Shown here: piece after piece, positions 43,556 through 52,030 of the stretch
Position numbering within the stretch: the stretch's first letter is position 1
How the letters are laid out: each line of letters begins with the position of its first letter
Assembly: GCA_023487645.1 (NCBI GenBank)
Contig: JAMDBX010000002.1
Span: 21,723-85,722 of the forward strand
Reading direction: 5' to 3'
DNA: 64,000 bases
From: Patescibacteria group bacterium
Lineage (GTDB): Bacteria > Patescibacteria > Microgenomatia > Daviesbacterales > UBA10151
Program-made: the position numbers and the translations under genes
Notes under the pieces: model-generated
What the model was told of the DNA's origin: nothing
The model's database searches: none
The model's input: only the letters and a program-made list of their open reading frames with translations

Positions 43556-45298
43556 ATGAGGATACGGGCTCTAAAAATTTTTTATGTCATCACTTTGACT
43601 GCAATCTTAATAAGGCTTTTTTATTGGCAAATTATCCGTTTTGATGACTTGTCCGCTTTGGCCGATCAACAACATTTAACTACTTATGCTTTGGATGCTC
43701 CGCGGGGCCTTATACTCGCTTCCGACGGCTCACCTTTGGCTATGAACCAGCCGACATTTTTAATGTACGGCCTGCCTAAAGTGATCAAAGATAAAGACGA
43801 GGTAGCGGAAAAATTAGCTAAGATTATTGTAAATGTCAGGTTGCAGGAAGCTTCTTCTTCTGGTAGCGAGGAAAATATAGTACCTGACCCAAAAGAGATA
43901 GAAACGACAAAAGATGGTTTTACCAAACAGCTAGGACAGGATTTATATTGGGTTTCCCTAGACAAAAGTGTTGATTTACCAACTAAAACGGAGATTGAAA
44001 AATTGAATCTTGACGGCATCGGGTTTGAAGAGCAACTCTCCCGTTTTTACCCTGAAGCCTCTACTGCCGCCCATGTACTGGGTTTTGCCGGATCCGATTC
44101 TTTAGGCAGGCAAAAAGGTTATTTCGGATTGGAGGGTTTTTATAATGGAGAGTTACAAGGGGTAGGAGGTATTTTAACGGAGGAAAAGGATGCCCGGGGA
44201 CTGCCGATTGCCATGGGTAAGTTTTTAAAGAAAGAACCGGAAAACGGCCACACTTTGATTTTAAATATTGATCGGACAATCCAATATATGGTGGAGAAGA
44301 AATTAAAAGATGGGGTTAGCAAGTATGGCGCTAAGTCCGGCTCGGCGGTAGTGATGGATCCTAAAACCGGAGCAATATTGGCCATGTCTTCTTTTCCCAA
44401 CTACGACCCCAACTCTTATGCCGATTTTCCAAGGGATGATTTTAAAAATTCTATAGTTGCGGATTCATATGAGCCTGGATCCACATTTAAATCGTTGGTC
44501 ATGGCCGCCGCCATAAATGAAAATCTAATTACACCGGAAACAAAATGTGATATTTGTAGCGGCCCGGTAGAAATTGACGGTTACAAGATCCGCACCTGGG
44601 ATAACCACTATTTTCCCGATTCGACAATGACAGATGTTTTGGTCCACTCTGATAATACCGGAATGGTCTTTGTCGGTAAGAAGCTAGGTATAGATAAAAT
44701 GTACCAATATATCCAGGATTTCGGTTTCGGTATGCCTACCAGGATTGACCTTCAGGATGAGTTTAGCCCGGATATCCGTTCTAAAGATAATTGGAAGGAG
44801 ATAGATTTAGATACCTCTACTTTTGGCCAGGGTATTGCTGTTACCCCTATTCAGATGGTCCGGGCCGTAGGGGCAATTGCTAACGGCGGATTTTTAATGG
44901 AACCACAAGTGGTTAAAGCCATCCAAGTAGGCGATAAAGTGACTGCGATTAAACCTAAAATTGTAGGACATCCGATTACCTCCCAGACAGCCAAAACCGT
45001 GACCCAAATGATGGTTGATGCGGTAGAAAAAGGGGAGGCCAAAGTATTTGCTATCAAAGACTTTAAAATAGCCGGGAAAACCGGGACTGCGCAAATTCCG
45101 GTAGCCGGCCATTATGACCCGAATAAAACAATTGCTTCGTTTGTAGGTTTTGCTCCGGCTGATAATCCTAAATTTGTGATGCTGGTAATTTATCAACAAC
45201 CTTCAGCTTCGATTTATGGAGCAGAAACTGCAGCCCCTACCTTTTTTTCCATAGCCAAAGAACTTTTACCCTACCTAAATATCGCCCCAAGTGAATAA
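43556..45298 (+). CDS. ftsI: Septal transpeptidase (class B PBP)
   Basis: 580 residues from the ATG at 43556; an in-frame TTG at 43520 would add 12. One N-terminal membrane helix (LKIFYVITLTAILIRLFYWQII), then the PBP dimerisation domain starting RGLILASDGSPLAMN. The transpeptidase domain has GSTFKS with the active Ser near residue 309, SDNTG as the SxN motif, and AGKTGTAQIP as KTG. No PASTA repeats. It cross-links septal peptidoglycan with FtsW. It lies between ftsL and an inserted MFS gene. Confidence 0.93.
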   Translation: MRIRALKIFYVITLTAILIRLFYWQIIRFDDLSALADQQHLTTYALDAPRGLILASDGSPLAMNQPTFLMYGLPKVIKDKDEVAEKLAKIIVNVRLQEASSSGSEENIVPDPKEIETTKDGFTKQLGQDLYWVSLDKSVDLPTKTEIEKLNLDGIGFEEQLSRFYPEASTAAHVLGFAGSDSLGRQKGYFGLEGFYNGELQGVGGILTEEKDARGLPIAMGKFLKKEPENGHTLILNIDRTIQYMVEKKLKDGVSKYGAKSGSAVVMDPKTGAILAMSSFPNYDPNSYADFPRDDFKNSIVADSYEPGSTFKSLVMAAAINENLITPETKCDICSGPVEIDGYKIRTWDNHYFPDSTMTDVLVHSDNTGMVFVGKKLGIDKMYQYIQDFGFGMPTRIDLQDEFSPDIRSKDNWKEIDLDTSTFGQGIAVTPIQMVRAVGAIANGGFLMEPQVVKAIQVGDKVTAIKPKIVGHPITSQTAKTVTQMMVDAVEKGEAKVFAIKDFKIAGKTGTAQIPVAGHYDPNKTIASFVGFAPADNPKFVMLVIYQQPSASIYGAETAAPTFFSIAKELLPYLNIAPSE

Positions 45299-45351
45299 GA
45301 AGTTTATACAAAGAATTGCTAATCTTGTGATAGTATTACTTAAAGAAGATT

Positions 45352-46614
45352 ATGGAAAACATCTTACTTGAAAAAGAAAAATCCCTTTGGCATAATTTTG
45401 ACTATCTTCGCTTATGGACAGGTCAAGCGATTTCAGCTTTTGGTTCACAGGCATCTCATATTGTTCTCCCCCTTTTAATATTGGATCTAACTCATTCACC
45501 CGCTCAGGCAGGATTTGTCGGAGCTCTTACCACAGTTCCATATGTAGTATTAAGTCTTTTTGCCGGAACCTTGGTTGACCGGCTTAACCGTAAAAAGGTG
45601 ATGGTAATTTGTGATATTGGAAGAGCTTTGGCTTTGGGTAGTGTATTTGTAGCTCTATTTTTTCACCATCTATCATTGATCCAAATATATATTGTCGCCC
45701 TGCTTGAAGGCCTCTTTTTTGTATTTTTTGATATTGCAGAAATATCTTCAATTAGACAAGTTGTCGGTAAAAAACATCTTACTACCGCAATCGCTCAATC
45801 AAGCACTACTGATGGTTTAGCTTCATTAATAGGCCCATCAGTCGGTACTTTTCTTTATCAAATAAAACAGTCATTCCCTTTCCTTCTTGATACAATCTCG
45901 TATATTGTTTCTGTCTTTTCCTTGCTCACCATAAAAACTGAGTTTCAAGAAGAAAGAAATAACGATCAGGCAAATATCAAAAAGGAAATTAAAGAGGGTA
46001 TATCTTGGTTGCTGAAAAACAAAGTGGTGAGGTTCATGTCTCTTTTAAATACCGGAGTATCATTTGTTTTTGCTGATTTATACTTAATACTGATAGTTCT
46101 AGCCAAAGAACAACATTCTACTCCTGTACAAATTGGCTCTATTATCTCTATTTCAGCGATTGGCAGTACTGTAGGCTCTTTACTGGCTGGCCAGGTAAAA
46201 GACAAGATTAGCCCGGGTAAAATAATCATTACTGCATGTTGGATCCAGGCACTCCTTTGGCCGCTTTATATCTTTGCCCCCAACTTTATTTTCATTGGGA
46301 TAATTACAGCAGTAATAACATTTATTAACTCTATTTGGGCTATTGTGCAAATCAATTACCGCCTAACACTTATTCCTGATGAGCTTCAAGGCAGAGTAAA
46401 TAGTGTCTTTAGATTTATCATCTACAGTATTATCCCATTGGGGATGGCCATAACAGGTATTATGCTACAAAACCTTGGAGCTAAAATGACTATCATCATC
46501 TTCTTCTTTGCCTTGATTTTCTTAGCTGTCTTGGCAACTCTTAGTAAGGAATTAAAAAGCACACAAGTTGTAGCAGAAAACAAATTTAGACCCCAAGTCC
46601 AGCAAAGTTTATAA
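45352..46614 (+). CDS. MFS transporter (EntS/MFS_3-like)
   Basis: 420 residues with about twelve membrane helices. FDYLRLWTGQAISAFGSQASHIVLPLL is the usual start of MFS_3 exporters. GTLVDRLNRKKVMVICDIGRAL is the loop 2-3 signature, and ELQGRVNSVFRFIIYSIIPLG is a conserved late motif. The family exports siderophores, macrolides or other small molecules; the cargo is unknown. Its place inside the dcw cluster between ftsI and murE is unusual and suggests insertion. Gaps of 53 and 238 bases separate it from its neighbours. Confidence 0.87.
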   Translation: MENILLEKEKSLWHNFDYLRLWTGQAISAFGSQASHIVLPLLILDLTHSPAQAGFVGALTTVPYVVLSLFAGTLVDRLNRKKVMVICDIGRALALGSVFVALFFHHLSLIQIYIVALLEGLFFVFFDIAEISSIRQVVGKKHLTTAIAQSSTTDGLASLIGPSVGTFLYQIKQSFPFLLDTISYIVSVFSLLTIKTEFQEERNNDQANIKKEIKEGISWLLKNKVVRFMSLLNTGVSFVFADLYLILIVLAKEQHSTPVQIGSIISISAIGSTVGSLLAGQVKDKISPGKIIITACWIQALLWPLYIFAPNFIFIGIITAVITFINSIWAIVQINYRLTLIPDELQGRVNSVFRFIIYSIIPLGMAITGIMLQNLGAKMTIIIFFFALIFLAVLATLSKELKSTQVVAENKFRPQVQQSL

Positions 46615-46852
46615 AGCTAGGGTTTTGTATATTCCATAAACAATCTTTCTTTATCAGCCCGTAATTTTTTCTGTTATGGTGTAAGAAGTTTAAAAATACC
46701 CAAAAGAAAGTGGCCGAGTGAAGGTAAATAATCCTAAGTATATCTCCAATACGTAATTTAGCTTAATTTAACCTGACACCTCGGAGGTGGAAGGCTAAAA
46801 GTGAAAGAAATATGATAAACTAAGAATAGTTAATTGAGATATAATACCCTTG
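46615..46852. other. Unexplained 238-base intergenic region before murE
   Basis: No ORF of note. It contains a hairpin CACCT-CGG-AGGTG near 46776-46788 and a stretch at 46710-46725 that resembles the D-arm of Leu/Ser tRNAs but without the rest of a tRNA. The last 13 bases hold the murE -10 box. One of the two longest gaps in a very compact window. Confidence 0.4.
46840..46845 (+). promoter_or_regulatory. -10 box of murE
   Basis: Perfect TATAAT exactly 7 bases before the ATG at 46853. No Shine-Dalgarno. Marks a second promoter within the dcw cluster, after the MFS gene. Confidence 0.5.
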
Positions 46853-48064
46853 ATGATTAGAAAAATCAGGAAACTGGTTCCCCATTCCTTAATCAATTAT
46901 GGCAAACATTTACCGGAGGCTGTGATGGCCAATATCCAATATGGTTTTCCATCAAAAAAGTTGAGAGTAATTGGGGTTACCGGGACTGATGGCAAGACCA
47001 CCACTGTTAATATAATTTACCAAATTCTCAAAGATGCCGGAAAGAAGGTCTCCATGATCTCCACAATCAATGCCGTTATCGGGAACAAAACCTATGACAC
47101 CGGCTTCCATGTCACCAGCCCGGCCTCCCGGGATATCCAAAAGTTTTTGAAATTATCCCAACAGGCCGGTGATGAGTTTGTTGTTTTAGAAGTTACCTCC
47201 CATGCCCTAGAACAGTTCCGGGTTTGGGGGATAAATTTTGAGGTTGGGGTAATTACCAATATTACCCATGAACATTTAGATTATCACGGCACCTTTGAAA
47301 AATACTTACAGGCTAAGGCAAAATTGATAAAAAATGCAAAATATGCACTTTTAAACCGGGATGATGAAAATTTTAACCGCCTGAAAGATATGGCCTCAGG
47401 TAAGGTGCAAACTTTTGGTCTGGATAAAGATGCTGATTTAAACCCAGTGAATTTTCCTTTAAGGTTAAAAATACCGGGTGAATACAATATCTATAATGCC
47501 TTAGCTGCAGCTTTGGTGGGGCAGGTTTTAGGTCTTGAGGAAAAGGTTATTCAAAACAGTTTGCAAAATTTTACGGGTTTGCCCGGAAGGATGGAGGAGA
47601 TAAAAAATAACAAGGGGATTAAAGTTTTTGTTGATTTTGCCCATACCCCCAATGCTTTGGAAAATGCCTTAAAAGCCCTCAGACCTTTGGCCTCCGGCAA
47701 ATTAATTGCCGTTTTTGGTTGTGCCTCCCAAAGGGATATTCAAAAAAGGCCTTTAATGGGAGAAATTGCCGGTAAATTGGCCGATATCACTGTTTTGACT
47801 GATGAAGATCCCAGGTTTGAAGACCGTAACAAAATTATCGAAGAAATTGCCCAGGGGTCTTACAGTGAGGGGGCAGAAGAAGGCAGTAGCTTATTTAAGG
47901 AACCGGACCGGAAGAAAGCACTTGCGCTAGCTTTAAATTTAGCTAAAAAGGGTGATGTGGTAGGAATTTTTGGTAAAGGGCATGAAGAAACAATGAATTA
48001 TAAAGGCATAGAAAAGCCTTGGTCAGACAGGGAAGTGGTACTTAAAGCTCTAAGCAAGACTTAA
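46853..48064 (+). CDS. murE: UDP-MurNAc tripeptide synthetase (short form)
   Basis: 403 residues, well below the usual 480-500. GVTGTDGKTTT at residues 41-51 is the ATP-binding loop, so the N-terminal UDP-binding domain of about 100 residues is reduced to some 40. LEVTSHALEQFRVWGINFEVGVITNITHEHLDYHGT is strongly MurE-like. FVDFAHTPNALENAL is the central ligase motif. DEDPRFED stands where E. coli has DNPR, so the Arg linked to meso-diaminopimelate is kept, but specificity is unsettled. The ATG at 46853 is used, one codon after a TTG. Confidence 0.88.
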   Translation: MIRKIRKLVPHSLINYGKHLPEAVMANIQYGFPSKKLRVIGVTGTDGKTTTVNIIYQILKDAGKKVSMISTINAVIGNKTYDTGFHVTSPASRDIQKFLKLSQQAGDEFVVLEVTSHALEQFRVWGINFEVGVITNITHEHLDYHGTFEKYLQAKAKLIKNAKYALLNRDDENFNRLKDMASGKVQTFGLDKDADLNPVNFPLRLKIPGEYNIYNALAAALVGQVLGLEEKVIQNSLQNFTGLPGRMEEIKNNKGIKVFVDFAHTPNALENALKALRPLASGKLIAVFGCASQRDIQKRPLMGEIAGKLADITVLTDEDPRFEDRNKIIEEIAQGSYSEGAEEGSSLFKEPDRKKALALALNLAKKGDVVGIFGKGHEETMNYKGIEKPWSDREVVLKALSKT

Positions 48065-48065
48065 A

Positions 48066-48650
48066 ATGGAAGACCGTATCAGGCTTTTAGTCAAAACATT
48101 TGGTGATGATCGCGTTAAAACAAACGTTGACCTTTCGGAGTACCTTCAAACCGGACTTGGTGGCCCGGTTAAGGCTTTTTATATTGCTACGACAACACGG
48201 GAACTTATCCGGGTTATTGAAATTTGCAAAGATTTAAAACTTGACTTTTTAGTTGTGGGATCAGGAAGTAAAATTGCCCTTTCCCAACATGGCCAAGATA
48301 TTATTGCTATCAAAAACCGTAGCGATAGTATTCGGATTTTTGGCATTAAAGGTAAAGTGTCCCGGGACGGTTTGGGTATTGAGGAAGCCTTTTTAGAAGT
48401 TGACTCTGGGGTAACTTTAGATAGGCTGGCTGAGAATTCTTTTAAACAAGGGTTAGGCGGTTTTGAAATTTTGCGTTCAACCTTAGGGACTGTGGGAGGG
48501 TCTTTTTATGTACTGCCAATTTTGCGTGAAAAAGCCCATCAAGTCAAAGTTTTAACTCCGGAGTGCGAAATATTGGTCAAAGAGTCGATCCGGGTAGCCA
48601 AAGAAGATATTATTCTCTCGGTTGTTTTTAAACTGAAATCGCGAAAATGA
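48066..48650 (+). CDS. MurB-like FAD-binding protein lacking the catalytic domain
   Basis: 194 residues; full MurB has about 290-340. QTGLGGPVKAFYIATT (residues 28-43) corresponds to the T.xIGG.A region. VVGSGSKIA (63-71) stands for the LGGGSN FAD loop. GLGGFEILRSTLGTVGGSFYVL (129-150) stands for the GIPGTVGGA motif, with the following NAGAYG lost. The segment with the proton-donating Ser (YRxSxF) and the late Glu are absent, so UDP-GlcNAc-enolpyruvate reduction looks unlikely. It sits 1 base after murE. It may be a relic, a binding protein, or an altered reductase. Confidence 0.75.
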   Translation: MEDRIRLLVKTFGDDRVKTNVDLSEYLQTGLGGPVKAFYIATTTRELIRVIEICKDLKLDFLVVGSGSKIALSQHGQDIIAIKNRSDSIRIFGIKGKVSRDGLGIEEAFLEVDSGVTLDRLAENSFKQGLGGFEILRSTLGTVGGSFYVLPILREKAHQVKVLTPECEILVKESIRVAKEDIILSVVFKLKSRK

Positions 48651-48652
48651 GA

Positions 48653-48658
48653 TATAAT
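48653..48658 (+). promoter_or_regulatory. -10 box of murF
   Basis: Perfect TATAAT exactly 7 bases before the ATG at 48666, overlapping an upstream in-frame ATG at 48657. Favours the later start and a leaderless murF message. Confidence 0.5.
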
Positions 48659-48665
48659 GACGGTG

Positions 48666-49850
48666 ATGGAGATCCAAAAACATCCGATTTGGAATAATGT
48701 TAACTCGTATAAAAAACCTGCCCACTTACTTAGTTTTTTTCTAGCTAAAAAATTTGCCGCCCTTTATCCCCGCTCACGTTTTATTGGTATTACCGGTTCA
48801 GTTGGTAAAACTACGACCAAAGAACTATGTCTTAAGGTCTTATCTCCCAAATTTCAAACACTTGCCACCAAAGAAAATATTGACCCAATCTTTAATATCC
48901 CCATGACTTTATTTAAACTGCGGCCAAAAACAGAGAAAGTTATCCTGGAAATGGGTATTGAATACCCCGGGGAGATGGAATTTTACCTTTCCTTGGTAAG
49001 GCCTGCAACCGCAATTGTCACCAGGATTTATTTTGCCCATAGTCAATTTTTAGGCAATGTTGACGAGATTAGTACAGAGAAATCCCTTTTAGTAAAACAG
49101 CTTCCTAAAACCGGTTTTGCCATCTTAAACTGGGATGACCCATATGTCCGGAAATTGGCAAAAGAAACAGAAGCTGAAGTGATTTTTTATGGCACGGATT
49201 CAAAAAATTGTCATGTTTGGGCGGATAAAATTAAGATTGAAAATTCAGGAACAAGGTTTGAATTAAATTATGGTGTGGAAAGGGTGGAAGTTTCACTAAA
49301 ACTTTTGGGACGCCATTTTGTCCATGCCGCTTTGGCAGCGGCAGCCCTGGGGATAAGTAATGGCTTGACCCTTATTAATATTAAGAAGGGGTTGGAGAAA
49401 ATGGAACCGGCAGCGCACCGTTTGCAGCTGCTTGAAGGTTTGGATGGTTGGTATGTTTTAGACGATACTTATAATTCTTCCCCGGCAGCACTGGAAGAGG
49501 CGCTTAACGTCTTAAACGAAATCTCAGCCCGCAGAAGAGTTGCGGTTTTGGGAGAGATGAGGGAATTAGGAATTTATTCTGAACAATTACACCGGCAGTT
49601 GGCGCGTAAGATTTACAAAGACAAAGTTGATTTGGTACTGTTAGGAGGAGGGGATGCCCGGTTTATTGGTGATGAATTGATAAAACTTGGGTTTCCCTCT
49701 GAAAGGCTGGAAGTAAATTTGTCTAATTCCCAGCTGGTATCGAAAATTTTAAAAATTTCCGGACGGGGAGATGTTGTTTTGATTAAGGGTTCGCGGGCCG
49801 TAAAATTAGACGAGGTAGTCCAAAGGATCCGTAAACATAATGGGCGTTAA
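48666..49850 (+). CDS. murF: UDP-MurNAc-pentapeptide synthetase (short form)
   Basis: 394 residues versus about 450. GITGSVGKTTTKE at residues 41-53 is the ATP loop, showing a shortened N-terminal domain as in murE. LEMGIEYPGEME, VLDDTYNSSPAALEEAL (MurF signature, usually DxYNANP) and VLGEMRELG are MurF motifs. The enzyme adds D-Ala-D-Ala to the muramyl tripeptide. The ATG at 48666 is preferred over 48657. mraY follows 3 bases later. Confidence 0.88.
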   Translation: MEIQKHPIWNNVNSYKKPAHLLSFFLAKKFAALYPRSRFIGITGSVGKTTTKELCLKVLSPKFQTLATKENIDPIFNIPMTLFKLRPKTEKVILEMGIEYPGEMEFYLSLVRPATAIVTRIYFAHSQFLGNVDEISTEKSLLVKQLPKTGFAILNWDDPYVRKLAKETEAEVIFYGTDSKNCHVWADKIKIENSGTRFELNYGVERVEVSLKLLGRHFVHAALAAAALGISNGLTLINIKKGLEKMEPAAHRLQLLEGLDGWYVLDDTYNSSPAALEEALNVLNEISARRRVAVLGEMRELGIYSEQLHRQLARKIYKDKVDLVLLGGGDARFIGDELIKLGFPSERLEVNLSNSQLVSKILKISGRGDVVLIKGSRAVKLDEVVQRIRKHNGR

Positions 49851-49853
49851 AAT

Positions 49854-50867
49854 ATGGTTGAACTTTTAGGCTTAATAATTGTCTCTTTTTTTATTACCAG
49901 TTTTTTACTGGTTCCTTTTATCGACCTTCTTTTTTACCTTAAGAGGAGATACCATAGAGCTTCGGTTAAGGCGGCTTCAGATATAAATTCGCCTATCCAT
50001 AATAAATTGCTAGCCGGTAAGGATCTTGATACACCGGTAGGCGGAGGAATTTTACTAATTCCTATTTTAATTATAATTAGTCTGTTAACATTATTTTTAA
50101 CCAGACATAAGGTTACAAATGATGTATATGTTCTGGTTTTTACAATACTGTCTTTTGGGTTTATTGGCATCTTAGATGATCTAAGGAAAATTTTTATTTC
50201 CTTTAGTGGTAAGTATGCCGGCATCAGGGGACGCTATATTTTAGCTTTACAGCTTATCTTTGCCACAATTATCTCTTTGATGCTCTATTGGTTGGTAGGT
50301 TTTAATAATATTTTTATTCCGGTGGTGGGAAATGTTGTCCTTGGTTGGTTTTACATTCCGCTTGCTGTTTTTGCCATTGTTGCTTTTGCTAATGCTTATA
50401 ATATTTCCGATGGCTTGGATGGCCTATCTACAGGTTTACTGACAATCTGTTTGTTTGCTTTTTTGGCTCTGGCCCATACTGTTTTAAACCAAAATTTGGC
50501 TATTTTTGTCGGGGTATGGATAGGTACTTTAGTTGCTTATCTTTATTTCAATGTATTTCCCGCCCGGATTTATTTGGGGGATGCTGGAGCGTTTGGTTTT
50601 GGAGCAACATTGGCAGTAATTGGACTTTTAACGGGAAAAATTCTGGGCTTGGCTGTAATCGGTGGCGTTTTTGTAGTTATCGTACTTTCATCTTTAATCC
50701 AAATTACCTCAAAGAAAATTTTAAAAAAGAAAGCTTTTCCGGTTGCCCCGATTCATATGTATTTTAAATATATCGGATGGGAAGAACCTAAAATTGTAAT
50801 TAGGTTTTGGCTGGCCGGAGCGGTATTTGCCATTTTAGGTTTGTGGCTAGCTCTTCTTTCCAAATAA
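49854..50867 (+). CDS. mraY: Phospho-MurNAc-pentapeptide transferase (divergent)
   Basis: 337 residues, about ten membrane helices. GFIGILDDLRKIF carries the Asp-Asp pair. NAYNISDGLDGLSTG and IYLGDAGAFGFGA (catalytic Asp) are the MraY/WecA core. The final loop reads APIHMYFKYIGWEEPKIV, where standard MraY has PLHHHFE before GWEEPKIV; two of the three histidines are replaced. Position after murF and before ftsW supports MraY. It forms lipid I on undecaprenyl phosphate. Its stop overlaps the ftsW ATG by one base (TAATG). Confidence 0.88.
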   Translation: MVELLGLIIVSFFITSFLLVPFIDLLFYLKRRYHRASVKAASDINSPIHNKLLAGKDLDTPVGGGILLIPILIIISLLTLFLTRHKVTNDVYVLVFTILSFGFIGILDDLRKIFISFSGKYAGIRGRYILALQLIFATIISLMLYWLVGFNNIFIPVVGNVVLGWFYIPLAVFAIVAFANAYNISDGLDGLSTGLLTICLFAFLALAHTVLNQNLAIFVGVWIGTLVAYLYFNVFPARIYLGDAGAFGFGATLAVIGLLTGKILGLAVIGGVFVVIVLSSLIQITSKKILKKKAFPVAPIHMYFKYIGWEEPKIVIRFWLAGAVFAILGLWLALLSK

Positions 50868-51985
50868 TGAAAAAACTTCATCCAAACTCACATTTTGGCG
50901 CGCCACGCCGTTTCTCCCAAACACATAAGTCGGATTTTGTTTTATTAGGATGTGTACTGTTGCTTTCGGTCTTTGGGTTGCTCATGGTTTATGATGCTTC
51001 CCAGTTTGAGGCTTTTCAGGAAACGGGAGATAAATATTATTTTATTAAGCAGCAGGTAGTGTGGGTTATTTTAGGATTTGCCGCTTTAGGTTTTTTTAGT
51101 TTTTTTGATTATCATAGGTTGCAAAAAATTGCTACTCCGGCATTTTTATTTTCCATACTTTTGCTTTTATTGGTTTTTGTTCCCGGATTGGGGGTTTCGG
51201 TGGGGGGAGCTAACCGTTGGCTGCGGATTGCCGGTTTAACCGTCCAGCCGACTGAAATTATTAAAATTTCGGCGGCGTTTTTTTTTGCTGCCTTGTTTCA
51301 AAAAAAAGTACGAACCCTAGCATTTATCCTTATTTTGGGGATAGTGGGGGTTATTATTGGCATTTTCCAAAAAGATTTAGGGTCAGCGGTAGTTTTTAGT
51401 TTAATCGCCTTTGGTATCTATTTTGCGGCTGAAGCTCCCTTGCATACCTTTTTAGGTTTGATACCTTTAGGCATCATCGGATTCGCCGGATTTATTTTAA
51501 GTTCCTCATACCGCAGGCAAAGGGTATTGGCTTTTCTGGATCCCTTTGCCGATCCCCAAGGTTTTTCCTATCATATCTCCCAAGTGTTAATTGCTTTGGG
51601 TTCGGGAGGTTTTTTTGGGCTGGGGGTTGGACAGTCAAGACAAAAATTTGCCTATATCCCCGAGGTGACAACGGATTCGATTTTTTCAGTGATTGGAGAA
51701 GAGTTTGGCTTTTTCGGCTGTTTGATTTTGGTCTCCCTGATCGCTTTTTTGATCTTACGGGGTTTTAAGATCGCGGAAAATGCTTCGGATAACTTCGGTA
51801 AACTTTTGGCTGTGGGCTTGGTGACATGGATTGGCGCTCAAACGGTGGTAAATTTAGCAGCCATGGTTTCGCTGATGCCTTTAACAGGAGTCCCGTTGCC
51901 TTTTATTTCTTATGGCGGCTCAGCCCTTTTGGCAAATCTTGTTGCTGTGGGTATTTTGATTAATATCTCTAAGCATTCTGTTTGA
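50867..51985 (+). CDS. ftsW: Septal peptidoglycan polymerase FtsW
   Basis: 372 residues, SEDS family with ten predicted membrane helices. DFVLLGCVLLLSVFGLLMVYDAS starts the fold. GGANRWLRIAGLTVQPTEIIKI contains the conserved loop with the catalytic-type Glu/Asp region, and GVPLPFISYGGSALLANLVAVG ends it. FtsW makes septal glycan with FtsI. The ATG at 50867 is used; the frame is open 20 codons upstream, inside mraY. The usual murD between mraY and ftsW is absent. Confidence 0.92.
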   Translation: MKKLHPNSHFGAPRRFSQTHKSDFVLLGCVLLLSVFGLLMVYDASQFEAFQETGDKYYFIKQQVVWVILGFAALGFFSFFDYHRLQKIATPAFLFSILLLLLVFVPGLGVSVGGANRWLRIAGLTVQPTEIIKISAAFFFAALFQKKVRTLAFILILGIVGVIIGIFQKDLGSAVVFSLIAFGIYFAAEAPLHTFLGLIPLGIIGFAGFILSSSYRRQRVLAFLDPFADPQGFSYHISQVLIALGSGGFFGLGVGQSRQKFAYIPEVTTDSIFSVIGEEFGFFGCLILVSLIAFLILRGFKIAENASDNFGKLLAVGLVTWIGAQTVVNLAAMVSLMPLTGVPLPFISYGGSALLANLVAVGILINISKHSV

Positions 51986-52030
51986 GCATTACCATAAATT
52001 AGTATCTTCAGATATAATTAGACAAGAAAG

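Noticed and set aside
46705..46800. Possible Leu/Ser tRNA (GTGGCCGAGTGAAGG resembles a class II D-arm).
   Set aside because: No matching acceptor stem, anticodon stem or T-loop can be built around it.
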